From Kitasatospora gansuensis (GTDB lineage Bacteria; Actinomycetota; Actinomycetes; Streptomycetales; Streptomycetaceae): 64,000 nt of DNA. How positions within the stretch are numbered: position 1 is the stretch's first letter; every line of letters begins with the position of its first letter. The notes under the pieces are model-generated. The model made no database searches, had not been told where the DNA came from, and was given only the letters and a program-made list of their open reading frames with translations. Position numbers and translations under genes: made by a program. Positions 1-8,323 of the stretch are shown in pieces. Location of the stretch: assembly GCF_014203705.1 (NCBI RefSeq), contig NZ_JACHJR010000001.1:7378001-7442000 (forward strand), written 5' to 3'.

Positions 1-1409
1 CCCGTGTCCTGGAACGCCACCACCCTGGCCGCACCGCTGGTGGCGGTGGGGATGCCGCTGACCTCGACGCAGACCACGGAGTCGCTGGCGTCCGGCGCGG
101 AGGCCGGCACGGTGACGCTGATCTGGCCGCCGCCGACGGTGTAACCGAGCGCGGCCGAGGGGTTGTTCATCAGGTAGACCCGGCTGATGGAGTTGGAGAC
201 CGCCGGGATCTGCAGCACGCCGTTGGCGGGCCAGTTGAAGACGTGGGCGAACAGCTTGCCGTCCTTCTTGGTGACCTTGCCCCAGCTGGGCTCGGTGGCG
301 AAGGGGCTCGCCGTGGTCCCGTGCACGCTGTCGCGGTACGTCGCCATCCAGGAGGCCAGGCCACGCAGCACGGTCACGGATCCGGCGGTGACCGAGCCGT
401 CGCCCTTGGGTCCGATGTTCAGCAGGAAGTTGCCGTCCCGGGAGACGCAGGTGACGAGCTCCTGGACGAAGTCCCTGACGGGCCGGTAGGAGTTCTCGGC
501 ACCCGCGTTGTAACCCCAGGCGCCGTTCATGGTGTCGCACCGCTCCCACTGTCGCTCCAGCGGCGCACTGGGGAGGCCGAACTCCGCGACCGCGTAGTCG
601 CCGAGGCCGAACTCACGCTTGACCCGCTCGTTGACGACCAGGTTCGGCTTGCGGGCGATCAGCCAGTTGTAGAGGTCGACGCCGTCCGACCGGACCCACC
701 AGTCCTCCAGGGTGGGGCTGGCCGGTTCGGCGAACCAGTCGCCGTCGAACCACAGGAGCGCCGGGTCGTAGCGGTCCAGCAACTCCTGCAACTGGGCCTT
801 CATGTCGGCGATGTACGCGGTACGGGCGGCCTGCGAGGTCATCGTGGTGAGGCCCCCTCGGTTGTTCTGGGAGGGGTGGTTCCAGTCCAGGATCGAGTAG
901 TAGAGCCCGAACTTGACGCCTCGCGCCTCGCACTCCTTCTTGAGCGAAGCCAGCAGGTCACCCTGGTAACCGGCGTAGTCGTGCAGGTTGTACAGCTTGG
1001 TGCCGGTGCTGTCGGTGAAGCCGGGGACGTTGGTGTCCCACATGGCGAAGCCCTCGTGGTGCTTCGCGGTGATCACCAGGTACTTCATGCCGGCGTCCGC
1101 GGCCAGCTGGGCGATCGCGGCGGGGTCGAACGCGGAGGGGTTGAAGCCCGCGGAAACCTGGCTCTGGTAGGCGGACTTGGACCAGCTCTCGGCGCTGAAG
1201 GCCCATTCACCATGGCCGAGACGGGAGTACGACCCGAAGTGGATGAACATCCCGAACCGGGCCTGGTACCACCAGTCCAGCTTCGAGGGGACAGTGTAGG
1301 CCTCGGCGGTGGCAGGCCACAGGGCCTGCGGCAGCCCGATGGCCACGGTTCCGCCGGCGAGCGCGATGGCCTTGATCAGGGAACGCCTGCTCAGGGGTGC
1401 GGAGGACAT
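1..1409 (-). CDS. GH29 alpha-L-fucosidase, Tat-exported (3' end cut by window edge)
   Basis: Secreted exo-glycosidase predicted to remove terminal L-fucose from plant or host glycans. The protein opens with a twin-arginine signal (SRRSLIKAIALAGG) followed by the start of the GH29 barrel (WWYQARFGMFIHFGSYS), then the family strings YLVITAKHHEGFAMWD, GVKFGLYYS and ALLWFDGDW. The Asp of WFDG fits the GH29 nucleophile. About 469 residues are visible, and the coding frame runs off the left edge inside the C-terminal beta-sandwich region, so the stop is not seen. The ATG at 1409 is preceded on its strand by a weak purine-rich stretch. An imperfect inverted repeat at 1540-1561 lies upstream and may be the operator of a sugar regulator. 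Family assignment is firm; substrate specificity is inferred. Confidence 0.9.
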   Translation of the reverse strand, partial: MSSAPLSRRSLIKAIALAGGTVAIGLPQALWPATAEAYTVPSKLDWWYQARFGMFIHFGSYSRLGHGEWAFSAESWSKSAYQSQVSAGFNPSAFDPAAIAQLAADAGMKYLVITAKHHEGFAMWDTNVPGFTDSTGTKLYNLHDYAGYQGDLLASLKKECEARGVKFGLYYSILDWNHPSQNNRGGLTTMTSQAARTAYIADMKAQLQELLDRYDPALLWFDGDWFAEPASPTLEDWWVRSDGVDLYNWLIARKPNLVVNERVKREFGLGDYAVAEFGLPSAPLERQWERCDTMNGAWGYNAGAENSYRPVRDFVQELVTCVSRDGNFLLNIGPKGDGSVTAGSVTVLRGLASWMATYRDSVHGTTASPFATEPSWGKVTKKDGKLFAHVFNWPANGVLQIPAVSNSISRVYLMNNPSAALGYTVGGGQISVTVPASAPDASDSVVCVEVSGIPTATSGAARVVAFQDT

Positions 1410-1539
1410 GGTGCGGCTCCTGAAGTGTCGGGGGACTTCCGGGCATGCGCCTTGCTCCTCCAAGTGGGGTGGATGGAGGGGCAGTTGACCGGTTGGCGAC
1501 ACCCTAGGACACTCGATACATCGGATCAATAGCCTGGCA

Positions 1540-1561
1540 ACAAGTTCGTCACACGACTTGT
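1540..1561. promoter_or_regulatory. Imperfect inverted repeat upstream of the fucosidase
   Basis: ACAAGT at 1540-1545 is mirrored by ACTTGT at 1556-1561, with partly symmetric inner bases (CGT...ACG). It lies about 130 bp before the fucosidase start. An operator role is inferred only from symmetry and position. Confidence 0.35.
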
Positions 1562-1694
1562 GACCGCTCTCATCGCGAAAAGAGCGGGGACTCATCGGAT
1601 CACTGGCCGATGGCGGGCGGGCTTGCTACGTGACGGCATGCCGATGCACCGGCCCGGCACGCCCTTCAGCGGGGCCGCCCGCCTGAAGCACGCG

Positions 1695-2762
1695 TCAACG
1701 CCGCGCCACGTAGTAGACGTTCAGGATGTCCCCCTCGACCCGCTGGGTGTCGACCTGGCTGAAACCGGCCTCGGCGAGCATCCGCAGGGCGGTTTCCTCG
1801 CCCCACGCCGTTCCCAGCCCCTCGCCGCCCTCGCTGAGCGAGACACTCATGCAGTAGAACGTCGAGAACGTGTACAGCGCCGGACCCAGGGGGTGCTCGA
1901 TGTTCTCCTCCAGACGGCTGGACGCCGCGATGTCGCCCATCAGGAACACCCCGTCGTCCTTCAGCGCACCGGCGACCGAGGCCAGCGCCTGTGCGGGTCG
2001 GGCCAGGTCGTGGATGACGTCGAACGCCGTGACGAGGTCGTAGGCGCCGGTCAGCTCGGCGCAGTCGCCGATCCGGAACGCCGCGTTGGCCAGGCCCAGT
2101 TCGGCGGCCTCGGCGCGAGCTGCGGCGATGCCGTCCTCCGACATGTCGATCCCCTGGAAGGAACTGGCCGGGAAGGTCGTGGCGAGGACGTTGACCGCGT
2201 GACCCTGGCCGCAGCCGATGTCCAGTACGTCGGCGCCCGCGGCCAGCCGCTCCGGCAGTCCCGGAACCAGCGGAACGATCCCGTCCACCAGCGCCAGGTC
2301 GTAGACCTCCCCGGACTCCTCCGCCTGGAGCGCCTGGAACCTGGGGTACGCCGAATACGGAACGCCGCTCCCGGTGCGGAACGCCTCCAGCACCTGCTGT
2401 TCCACCTCGCCCATCATGCCGAGGTCCTGGGCGATCCGGGCGAGGTTGTCCGGCCCCGACGCCCTCGTCAGGGAGGCGGCGTGCTCGGGCGGCAGCACGT
2501 ACGTGGTCCGCTGCGGGTCGTAGTCGACGACCCCGCCTACCACCATCGCCCCCAGCCACTCCCGTACGTAGCGCTCGTTGAGCCCGGCCGCCCGGGCGAT
2601 CTCCCCGCTCGTGGCCGGAGCCATCCCGGCCATCGTGTCGAACAGGCCGCTCTCGTGGCCCAGACCCGCCATCAGGCCCAGGCAGGCGTCGTTCACCATC
2701 TGGAGCATCCGGCCCGCGAACGCCTCCTGCTTCACCGCGTCCAGCTCTGCGACGGACATCAT
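1695..2762 (-). CDS. Class I SAM-dependent methyltransferase with winged-helix N-terminus
   Basis: Predicted 355-residue cytosolic methyltransferase of the Rv1405c-like group. An N-terminal helical or winged-helix part (GEIARAAGLNERYVREWLGAM) is followed by a Rossmann SAM-binding core with motif I VLDIGCGQG near residue 180 and an acidic loop GIDMSEDGIAAA. The start chosen is ATG-ATG at 2762, which has an AGGAGG box 6 bases upstream; a longer in-frame extension to 2873 lacks a better ribosome binding site. No neighbouring gene indicates a substrate. The N-terminal domain often makes annotation tools call such proteins transcriptional regulators. The methyl acceptor cannot be told from sequence. 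Confidence 0.8.
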   Translation of the reverse strand: MMSVAELDAVKQEAFAGRMLQMVNDACLGLMAGLGHESGLFDTMAGMAPATSGEIARAAGLNERYVREWLGAMVVGGVVDYDPQRTTYVLPPEHAASLTRASGPDNLARIAQDLGMMGEVEQQVLEAFRTGSGVPYSAYPRFQALQAEESGEVYDLALVDGIVPLVPGLPERLAAGADVLDIGCGQGHAVNVLATTFPASSFQGIDMSEDGIAAARAEAAELGLANAAFRIGDCAELTGAYDLVTAFDVIHDLARPAQALASVAGALKDDGVFLMGDIAASSRLEENIEHPLGPALYTFSTFYCMSVSLSEGGEGLGTAWGEETALRMLAEAGFSQVDTQRVEGDILNVYYVARR

Positions 2763-2873
2763 GCCTCCTGACCATCGGGCCAGGACGTGAGGCGGGACGC
2801 GCTGCCCGCACTCGCGGGCGGCTCGATGAGACTGCGCGGGAAAAACCTGCTCTGTCAGGCTACGTCTGCCCAC

Positions 2874-3478
2874 TCACGCCGACCGCGCGAACCTGGCCGA
2901 CCGGTCCGTGCCGTCCGCCGGGAGGATCCGGCTCCTGCCGCCGCTCACCGCGAAGTACAGCGAGCCGGCGACGATGACGCCGATGAACCAGGTGTACGGC
3001 CCGAGCGCCGCGCCGTAGCCGGCCGGCCCGTAGACCGGGAGGAGGCTGGAGAAGACCGCGCCGACGGCGGCGGCCGCGAAGGCCCGGATGTTCCAGCCGC
3101 CTTGGAAGCGGAACTCGCCGTCAGCGCGCCGGCCTTGACCGACAGGACGACGGCGAGGACCAGCATCATCAGCCAGACGGCCGGCCCGGCGAAGTCCTGG
3201 AACCGGCGAACCGTCTCCATCCCCTTACTGATGATCAGCAGCTGCCCGGCCGACACACCCAGGAAGCACACCACCTCCAGGCTGCTGTGCCCGAGCAGGT
3301 GGGTGCTCTGGTGGAAGTGCTTGGGGCCGCTGTATCTGGTGAGGAACGCGACGATCGCACCGGCCGCCGCGCTGGTCTGCGCCCCGTACCAAAAGGTGGC
3401 GACCACGGCCCGCACCAGCGCCGGGACGAGGGAACGGGCCGTGCGTTTCCTCGCGATTCCGGAGAGGTAAGCGACACA
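2874..3478 (-). pseudogene. NCS1-family nucleobase/cation symporter remnant
   Basis: Two blocks of a 12-TM NCS1 permease survive in different frames. The first (about 3470-3125) reads VPALVRAVVATFWYGAQT and continues through HLLGHSSLEVVCFLG and ISKGMETVRRFQDFAGP, which are typical mid-protein NCS1 strings. The second (about 3110-2874) reads GWNIRAFAAAAVGAVFSS and ends with GPYTWFIGVIVAGSLYFAVS, the typical C-terminus. The N-terminal helices are missing (an in-frame stop sits at 3479-3481), several central helices are deleted, and the frame changes near 3110-3130. It therefore cannot make a working transporter. Family identity is recognised from conserved strings; the exact substrate (cytosine, uracil or allantoin) cannot be assigned. 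Confidence 0.7.
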
Positions 3479-3589
3479 TCAACGTCGGAAGCATCATTTC
3501 GCATGGCGGAGAACAGTGGTGTGGCCCTCCCCGGATCGGCCGACACCGAGCGGCAGGGTCCCGCTCGGTGTCGTGGGGGAGGGGCGGGT

Positions 3590-3970
3590 TCAGACGGTGC
3601 CCAGCGGGTTGAGGAGGGTGAAGCGCCAGCCGCCGTCGGCGCCCCGGTGGGCGATGTTGGCGGTGGTGCCGGTCGGAGCGATCCGTTCGCCGTCGGGGCC
3701 GTCGATCTCCAGCGTCCAGTCGGTGACCAGGAGGGCGGTCTCCGCGCCGACCAGGGTGTGGCGCTGAACGTTCGTCAACTGGCCATGGGCGAGGACGGTT
3801 CCGGCGAGCTCCGCGCGCAACGCCTCGGCTCCGGTGACGAGTTCGCCCGTCACCGTGCGCATGCCCGCGTTCGGGGCGAACAGGGCCAGTACGGTGTCGA
3901 CGTCGCCGTCGTTCAGGGCGTCCTGGAACAGGATCGGCAGCTGCGCGGGATCGGTGACAACAGGGGACAT
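3590..3970 (-). CDS. SnoaL-like / NTF2-fold small protein
   Basis: A 126-residue single-domain protein with the NTF2/SnoaL pattern: N-terminal helix FQDALNDGDVDTVLALFAP, then alternating strands ending in GGWRFTLLNPLGTV. Members bind small hydrophobic ligands or act as cyclases, isomerases or simple scaffolds. AAGGA lies about 12 bases before the ATG at 3970. The gene is divergent from the AraC-type regulator starting at 4109, so that regulator plausibly controls it from the 138-bp shared gap. Enzymatic function is unknown. Confidence 0.75.
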   Translation of the reverse strand: MSPVVTDPAQLPILFQDALNDGDVDTVLALFAPNAGMRTVTGELVTGAEALRAELAGTVLAHGQLTNVQRHTLVGAETALLVTDWTLEIDGPDGERIAPTGTTANIAHRGADGGWRFTLLNPLGTV

Positions 3971-4108
3971 GGTGAAAGGTCCTTCCTTCGGAACAGGGTG
4001 ATGTGACGGCTTCTCAGTCGGCTGCGCGGTGTGTGGCGCCCGCTGTCGGCCGTGCCTCCACCATGCCTCCGCGGGCGCCCGCGCGACGAGGTAGAGTCAC
4101 GCCTCGAC

Positions 4109-5014
4109 ATGGTCGAAACTGGACAGCACGACATCATCGACATCGCCTACGACAACCCCGGCCGCCGGCCCACCGGCGTCGAGGTGCTGGCCTTCGACGC
4201 ACTGAAGGCACGGCTGAAGAGCTCAGTTGCCCGGCGGCCGAGCCGCCTCGACTTCCACCAGCTCATGCTGGTACGCCACGGCAAGGGCACCGCGATGGTT
4301 GATTTCGTCACCTACCCGTGTACCCGCGGAACACTGCTCCATCTGCGACCCGGCCAGGTTCAAGGTCTGCCCGTCGGCTCGGATGACGCCATCGCGGAGC
4401 TCGACGCCACCCTGCTGCTGTTCACCGCCGACTTCCCGCCACCGTTGCCTGCGACCCATGAGGTGCTCGACGCGTTCGGCCCGGTGTCCTGGCGGCTGCC
4501 GCCCGCCGAGTTCAACGCCCTTGACCGGGCCGTGATCGACCTGCAGTCGGAGTACCGGAGACTGCAGGACACACAGGCCCCCGCTCCCACCGAGCTGACC
4601 CAGGCGCTGCTGCGCCAGCTGCTCGGCGCACTGCTCATCCGCGTGGCGCGCCTGCCGGGCCCGGCCGGACGCTCCGCCACGACCGGCCTCCCCGGCGCGG
4701 AGGTCCATCTGGCCTTCCGACGCGAGCTCGAGCGTTCCTTCGCCACCACCCGCTCCGTCGAGGACTACGCCGCGCGCCTCGGCTACTCGTCCCGGACCAT
4801 CACTCGCGCCTGCCTGGCCGCCACCGGCCGAAGCGCCAAGCAGCTGGCCGACGCCCGCGTCGCCCTGCAGGCGCGGCGGCTGCTCGCCCACACCGATCTG
4901 CCCGTGGCCGCGATCGGCCGTGCGCTCGGCTTCACCGAGGCCACCAACTTCGGAAAGTTCTTCGCCCGCGAGACCGGCCGCACCCCCGGCGACTTCCGCC
5001 GCACCCACCGGTGA
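4109..5014 (+). CDS. AraC-family transcriptional regulator
   Basis: About 301 residues. The N-terminal half is a cupin-like sensing domain with the AraC-type opening FHQLMLVRHGKGTAMVDFVT; the C-terminal 100 residues carry two helix-turn-helix units (VEDYAARLGYSSRTITRACL and PVAAIGRALGFTEATNFGKF) ending in the family signature FARETGRTPGDFR. The start at 4109 (MVETGQHD) is preferred over the in-frame ATG at 4031 because the extra residues are Arg/Pro-rich and match no domain; the upstream GAGGTAGAG is a modest ribosome binding site. Divergent from the SnoaL-like gene, which is its most likely target. Confidence 0.85.
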   Translation: MVETGQHDIIDIAYDNPGRRPTGVEVLAFDALKARLKSSVARRPSRLDFHQLMLVRHGKGTAMVDFVTYPCTRGTLLHLRPGQVQGLPVGSDDAIAELDATLLLFTADFPPPLPATHEVLDAFGPVSWRLPPAEFNALDRAVIDLQSEYRRLQDTQAPAPTELTQALLRQLLGALLIRVARLPGPAGRSATTGLPGAEVHLAFRRELERSFATTRSVEDYAARLGYSSRTITRACLAATGRSAKQLADARVALQARRLLAHTDLPVAAIGRALGFTEATNFGKFFARETGRTPGDFRRTHR

Positions 5015-5026
5015 GGTGACGGCCCG

Positions 5027-5257
5027 TCAGCTGACGGGCGCCTCCGGCGGATTGTTGTGGCAACTGGGCGAGCTGGTCGTCCGCGCGTCCGGGGTGGTCG
5101 GGAGTGGGGGCCGGCCGTGCTCGGCTTCGTGCTGCTCGATCTCGGCGATCCGCTGGTGGACCTGGGCGTCGGCCTCGACCCACTGGCGGTGCAGGTCGAT
5201 CAGGTCTGCGGGGATCTCGATGGTGTCGCTCGCGTGCGCGATCGTAGGCCCGGCCAC
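5027..5257 (-). CDS. Small hypothetical protein with a charged helical core
   Basis: A 76-residue GTG-start ORF. It opens with a possible short strand (TIEIPADLIDLHRQW), continues with a charged helix (DAQVHQRIAEIEQHEAEHG) and has a disordered Pro/Ser/Thr tail. It lies 28 bp downstream of the NUDIX gene in the same direction, so it may be the last gene of that operon. A palindrome (GCCCGTCAG-CTGACGGGC, 5022-5039) overlaps its end and may terminate transcription. No ribosome binding site stands out. No family is recognised; similar small helical proteins are common next to actinomycete integrated elements. Confidence 0.5.
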   Translation of the reverse strand: MAGPTIAHASDTIEIPADLIDLHRQWVEADAQVHQRIAEIEQHEAEHGRPPLPTTPDARTTSSPSCHNNPPEAPVS

Positions 5258-5285
5258 CGACAGCCCGACGGAACAGCGCGGCCCA

Positions 5286-5819
5286 CTACGCCAGTCGGTG
5301 CGGGCCGAGGTAGTACGAGAGTGCGGCGAGCGAGGGGCCGTCTGCCACGTTGCCCGAGGTCAGCAGCTTTACGACCTCGACCTCCGGCAGCCACTCCACT
5401 TTGCCCTCGCTCGAATCGACCGGCACTCCAACCTGCGCGCACCCGGTGGCGTGGAAGCTGCGGAAGTGCATGGTGCTGATCCCGGCCAGGGCGTCGTACT
5501 CGACGAGCGGCTCCACCTTGCCCGGCCGCCAGCCCGTCTCCTCCTCGATCTCCCGGGCGATCGCCGCAGCCGGGTCCTCACCAGGCTCGGCCCACCCAGC
5601 CGGGACCTCCCAGCCCCACCGCCCGGTGATGAACCGGTGCCGGTAGAGCAGCAAGAAGTCGCCCGCCTCGTTGGTCACCACCGAGGTAACCGACGCCTTC
5701 GGCATGGTGATGACGTGGTGGTCGATGCGGCCGATCCCGGGGATGTCGACGTCGTCCAGCCAGACCTCGACGTAGGGGCTGTCGTAGACCCGCCGTCGGC
5801 CGTAGCTTTTCCACTCCAC
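5286..5819 (-). CDS. NUDIX hydrolase
   Basis: A 177-residue pyrophosphohydrolase. The complete Nudix box is present: Gly of GWAEPGE, then REIEEETGW, matching G-x5-E-x7-RE-U-x-EE-x-GU that binds Mg2+ and cleaves nucleoside diphosphate-linked substrates. The surrounding strands (VTSVVTNEAGDFLLLYRHRF) resemble the ADP-ribose pyrophosphatase type. GTG start at 5819 with GAGGAGG 6 bases upstream. It begins 10 bases after the HTH regulator stop, so the two are probably co-transcribed and translationally coupled. Substrate unknown. Confidence 0.85.
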   Translation of the reverse strand: MEWKSYGRRRVYDSPYVEVWLDDVDIPGIGRIDHHVITMPKASVTSVVTNEAGDFLLLYRHRFITGRWGWEVPAGWAEPGEDPAAAIAREIEEETGWRPGKVEPLVEYDALAGISTMHFRSFHATGCAQVGVPVDSSEGKVEWLPEVEVVKLLTSGNVADGPSLAALSYYLGPHRLA

Positions 5820-5829
5820 CGGGTCCTCC

Positions 5830-7092
5830 TCAGGTACGGACGAGCTGGTGCTCCGACTCTCTCACGCGAGCGCTGAGCTCCCGTACGGGGCCGGATGCCC
5901 GCCACGGCCCGAGGGATGCCTGGAACGCGCGAGCCCGCGCGACCAGGGGCTGGATGATGCTGCCTCCCGCGATGTCCAGCGCGCTGTGCGCCAGCGAGCA
6001 AGCGCTGGCGACATCGCCCTGGCCGATCCGACACTCGGCGAGGTCGAACGTCAGCAGTGCCAGGCCCTTCACGTCAGCCTGGTCTCGCCGCTCCAGCGCA
6101 GTGGTCAGCAGGTCGGCCGCGACGTCGTGGTGGCCGAGCAGGGCATGGCTCTCGCCGGTGATGCCGTCCAGACGAGGCCTGGTGAAGAAGTCGAGTCCGC
6201 CGAGCGGTTCGACTGGCGCCAACTCCAGCAGCTCGGCGGAGCGGTCCAGCGTGGCCAACGCGGACCGGTGCTGGCCGGTGGCGGCGAGGGAGCGGCCGAG
6301 GTTCGCGGCGATCCACGCGCGGCGCCGGGGGCTGGCTCCTGCCGCCAGGACGTCGGCCTGCCCGAGGAGGCCCGCGGCCTGCTCCGTCCGCCCCGCCGTG
6401 TAGTCCACGATGCTCTGCATGGTCAGCAACCAGGCCGTCAGCTCGGCGGTCTCGCTTTCCTCTGCGGCCACCTGGCCCATGTGGAACGTGGCGTCGGAGC
6501 GGCTTCGGTCGCCGCAGTCGTGGTAGGCCAGGCCCAGCAGGCCAGACAGGACAGTCAGTATCCGGACGCACCGTCGGCGAGCACCGAGAGCCTGCGGCCG
6601 GCTGAGAAGCTCGTGTACGGCGGCGAGCTGACGCTGCATCAGCGGTACGCTCGCCGCCGGCGAGGTGACCGGGTACCTGAACGCTGACTCGGCGACCGCT
6701 GACTCCAGGTGCAGCAGGGTGGCGTCGCTTGCGGTCGACCGGGTCAGCATGTCCAGGATCTCCCAGGTCTCGGGGATCGCGGCCGACTGGTAGCTGGCTG
6801 GTGTTGCGGGGGTTTCCCAGGGGCGGTCAGCGAGACCGAGCATCCGGCCCGGGATGCCGAGGCCGTCCGCGACACGCTCACAGACGTCCATGCTCGTGGC
6901 CACTCGCCCACTGGTCACGTACTCGGTGACACGGCTGGTCTGGAGCCCGGTGAGCCGAGCGATCTGTGCTGGGTAGATTCCAGCACGGATCTTGGCGAGG
7001 TGAAACACCGTGCCGATCTTGCGGTCGGCGCACGCGGTGACGAACTGGCGGTCGGCCAGCAGGTGCGCGGGCACCTGATCCGGGCTCGGCAT
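5830..7092 (-). CDS. HTH (Cro/C1-type) regulator with TPR-like C-terminus
   Basis: About 420 residues. An N-terminal helix-turn-helix (IYPAQIARLTGLQTSRVTEY, near residues 38-57) is followed by a long Ala/Leu-rich helical region with TPR-like repeats (AWIAANLGRSLAATGQHRSA, ALLTFDLAECRIGQGDVASA). This is the architecture of the many Streptomyces XRE regulators that pair with small adjacent genes. The ATG at 7092 has GGGAG about 8 bases upstream; a longer reading frame into the insertion sequence is an artefact. The regulator probably once faced the small-gene chain now starting at 9274, with two insertion sequences landed in the promoter gap. Confidence 0.8.
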   Translation of the reverse strand: MPSPDQVPAHLLADRQFVTACADRKIGTVFHLAKIRAGIYPAQIARLTGLQTSRVTEYVTSGRVATSMDVCERVADGLGIPGRMLGLADRPWETPATPASYQSAAIPETWEILDMLTRSTASDATLLHLESAVAESAFRYPVTSPAASVPLMQRQLAAVHELLSRPQALGARRRCVRILTVLSGLLGLAYHDCGDRSRSDATFHMGQVAAEESETAELTAWLLTMQSIVDYTAGRTEQAAGLLGQADVLAAGASPRRRAWIAANLGRSLAATGQHRSALATLDRSAELLELAPVEPLGGLDFFTRPRLDGITGESHALLGHHDVAADLLTTALERRDQADVKGLALLTFDLAECRIGQGDVASACSLAHSALDIAGGSIIQPLVARARAFQASLGPWRASGPVRELSARVRESEHQLVRT

Positions 7093-7191
7093 AGGGGTCT
7101 CCCGTCGCGGCGATCCACCGAGGCTACCGACGCCGCCTGCTACATGGTGAGTACTCATGGTGGCCCTAGGGCGTGTCTGATAATTGATCAC

Positions 7192-7581
7192 GTGACTGGT
7201 CGGGGTGAGTTGACGGATGCGGCGTGGGGGCGGATAGAACCGCTGTTGCCGCAGGTGGATGGGCGTGGCCGTCCGTGGCGCGATCACCGGCAGGTGGTCA
7301 ACGGGGTGCTGTGGCGGCTGCGGACGGGGGCTCCGTGGCGTGATCTGCCCGAGCGGTACGGGCCGTGGCAGACGGTCTACGAGCGGTTCGCCCGCTGGGA
7401 GGCGGACGGGACGTGGGCGAGGCTGCTGGAGCACATCCAGGTTCGTGACGACGCGGTGGGCCGGGTGGAGTGGACCGTCTCGGTCGACTCCACGATCAAC
7501 CGAGCCCAGCCGGCCAGCAGTCCGAGGAACACCCCCTTCACGGCGCCGTACCCGACCGGGGTCCAGACGTTCCACGGGTAG
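7192..7581 (+). pseudogene. Truncated IS5-family transposase
   Basis: The frame opens at GTG 7192 and reads through the N-terminal IS5 domain (DAAWGRIEPLLPQVDGRGRP, RTGAPWRDLPERYGPWQTVY) up to the first catalytic Asp in SVDSTINRA. There homology stops near 7505 and unrelated codons run to a TAG at 7579. The second Asp and the Glu of the DDE triad are absent. It closely parallels the first 110 residues of the intact transposase at 8324-9193 but is not the same subtype. Confidence 0.8.
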
Positions 7582-7733
7582 TTGGCCTCGTGCTCGGCCC
7601 GCCGGGCCCCCGCAAGGCCCCAGACGAGCGCGCCCGCTGCCACACCCCATGGCACCACGCCCGCCACGCGCCCAGGCCGGTCCGCACCGGCAGGTCCGCG
7701 CTCCGGGGGCACGACCATGACGCCCTCCACCAT
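7505..7733 (-). pseudogene. Membrane-protein fragment trapped inside IS-A
   Basis: Antisense to the transposase remnant, a coherent frame starts near ATG 7733 (MVEGVMVVPPERGPAG) and runs through a hydrophobic Gly/Ala-rich segment (VVPWGVAAGALVWGLAGARR) and a second one (GYGAVKGVFLGLLAGWARL). At about 7505 it joins antisense transposase sequence, so its natural C-terminus is lost. It looks like the first two membrane segments of a chromosomal gene captured by the element. No family recognised. Confidence 0.45.
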
Positions 7734-7917
7734 CTCCGCCAAAGACCGGCCCACCCGCTCCGTCGCTGTCCCGTACGCGGACGCACCGCCGCGCTCGTAC
7801 GGGGGACGCACGCGCCCGCTCCGCGGTTGCGCACCGCCGGGGCGACCGGTGAACCGGAGCCAACGGCTCCGCGAACCGGCCAGGTGATCATTTGTCAGAC
7901 ACGGCCTAGGCCGTGTT

Positions 7918-8250
7918 TTAGAAGGCGTCGAAGGTGCCTCTGGTTGGCCGTCCGGGGAAGCTTCGGGCGGCCAGCCAGAGGATGAGGTCGCGCGCGATCG
8001 TGTGGATGCTGGTCTCGGTGACCACGTCGTGTTCGCGACGGCTCGCGTCACGGCGGACGATCTCGTATCCGCCCTTGTCGAGGACAGCGACCGAGAGGTA
8101 CCAGATCGGGTCGTCCTCGTCGGGCTGGATGACGACGAACGTGTTGTCGGTGTCGTTGAGATCGTCGACCAGCATGAAGATGGCGTCTTCGGACGGGTCG
8201 TCGATGTGGTCGCCGTTCTCGCTGTCGGCGCAGTAGTAGTCAGCGGCCAC
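7918..8250 (-). CDS. Small acidic passenger protein of IS-B
   Basis: A 110-residue protein with GTG start at 8250 and a strong GGGGAGAG site. The N-terminal half is very acidic (DSENGDHIDDPSEDAIFMLV, DDLNDTDNTFVVIQPDEDDP), the second half has strands and a helix (YEIVRRDASRREHDVV, ARDLILWLAARSFPG). The fold pattern is reminiscent of small immunity-type or DUF proteins, but no family is recognised. It sits 73 bp downstream of the transposase in the same orientation, and its TAA stop overlaps the terminal inverted repeat of the element. It could be an accessory gene helping spread or maintenance of the IS, or a captured host gene. Confidence 0.65.
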   Translation of the reverse strand: MAADYYCADSENGDHIDDPSEDAIFMLVDDLNDTDNTFVVIQPDEDDPIWYLSVAVLDKGGYEIVRRDASRREHDVVTETSIHTIARDLILWLAARSFPGRPTRGTFDAF

Positions 8251-8323
8251 CGGTCTCTCCCCTGTGCGACACCCCGCTCCGGGCTCGCGGCCAGCATGGC
8301 ACGCGAGCCCGACACATCGGTTC

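Larger units (their letters stand above)
7170..7905. mobile_element. Chimeric IS5-type element (IS-A) with intact ends but cut transposase
   Basis: A 736-bp unit bounded by inverted repeats: GGCGTGTCTGATAATTGATC... on the left and its near match (GCCGTGTCTGACAAATGATC, read inward on the minus strand) on the right, 19 of 22 positions alike. CTAG flanks both sides (7166-7169 and 7906-7909), consistent with a TA or CTAG target duplication. The left half encodes the first part of an IS5-type transposase; from about 7505 the sequence is unrelated and holds an antisense membrane-protein fragment. The element has both ends but no functional transposase of its own. Confidence 0.75.

Noticed and set aside
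243..1532. Long plus-strand ORF (429 codons)
   Set aside because: It lies antisense to the fucosidase, has GC-driven low-complexity Val/Gly/Arg sequence and no domain.
5830..7863. 677-codon form of the HTH regulator
   Set aside because: The extension runs through the insertion sequence; ATG 7092 has a ribosome binding site and starts the recognisable domain.
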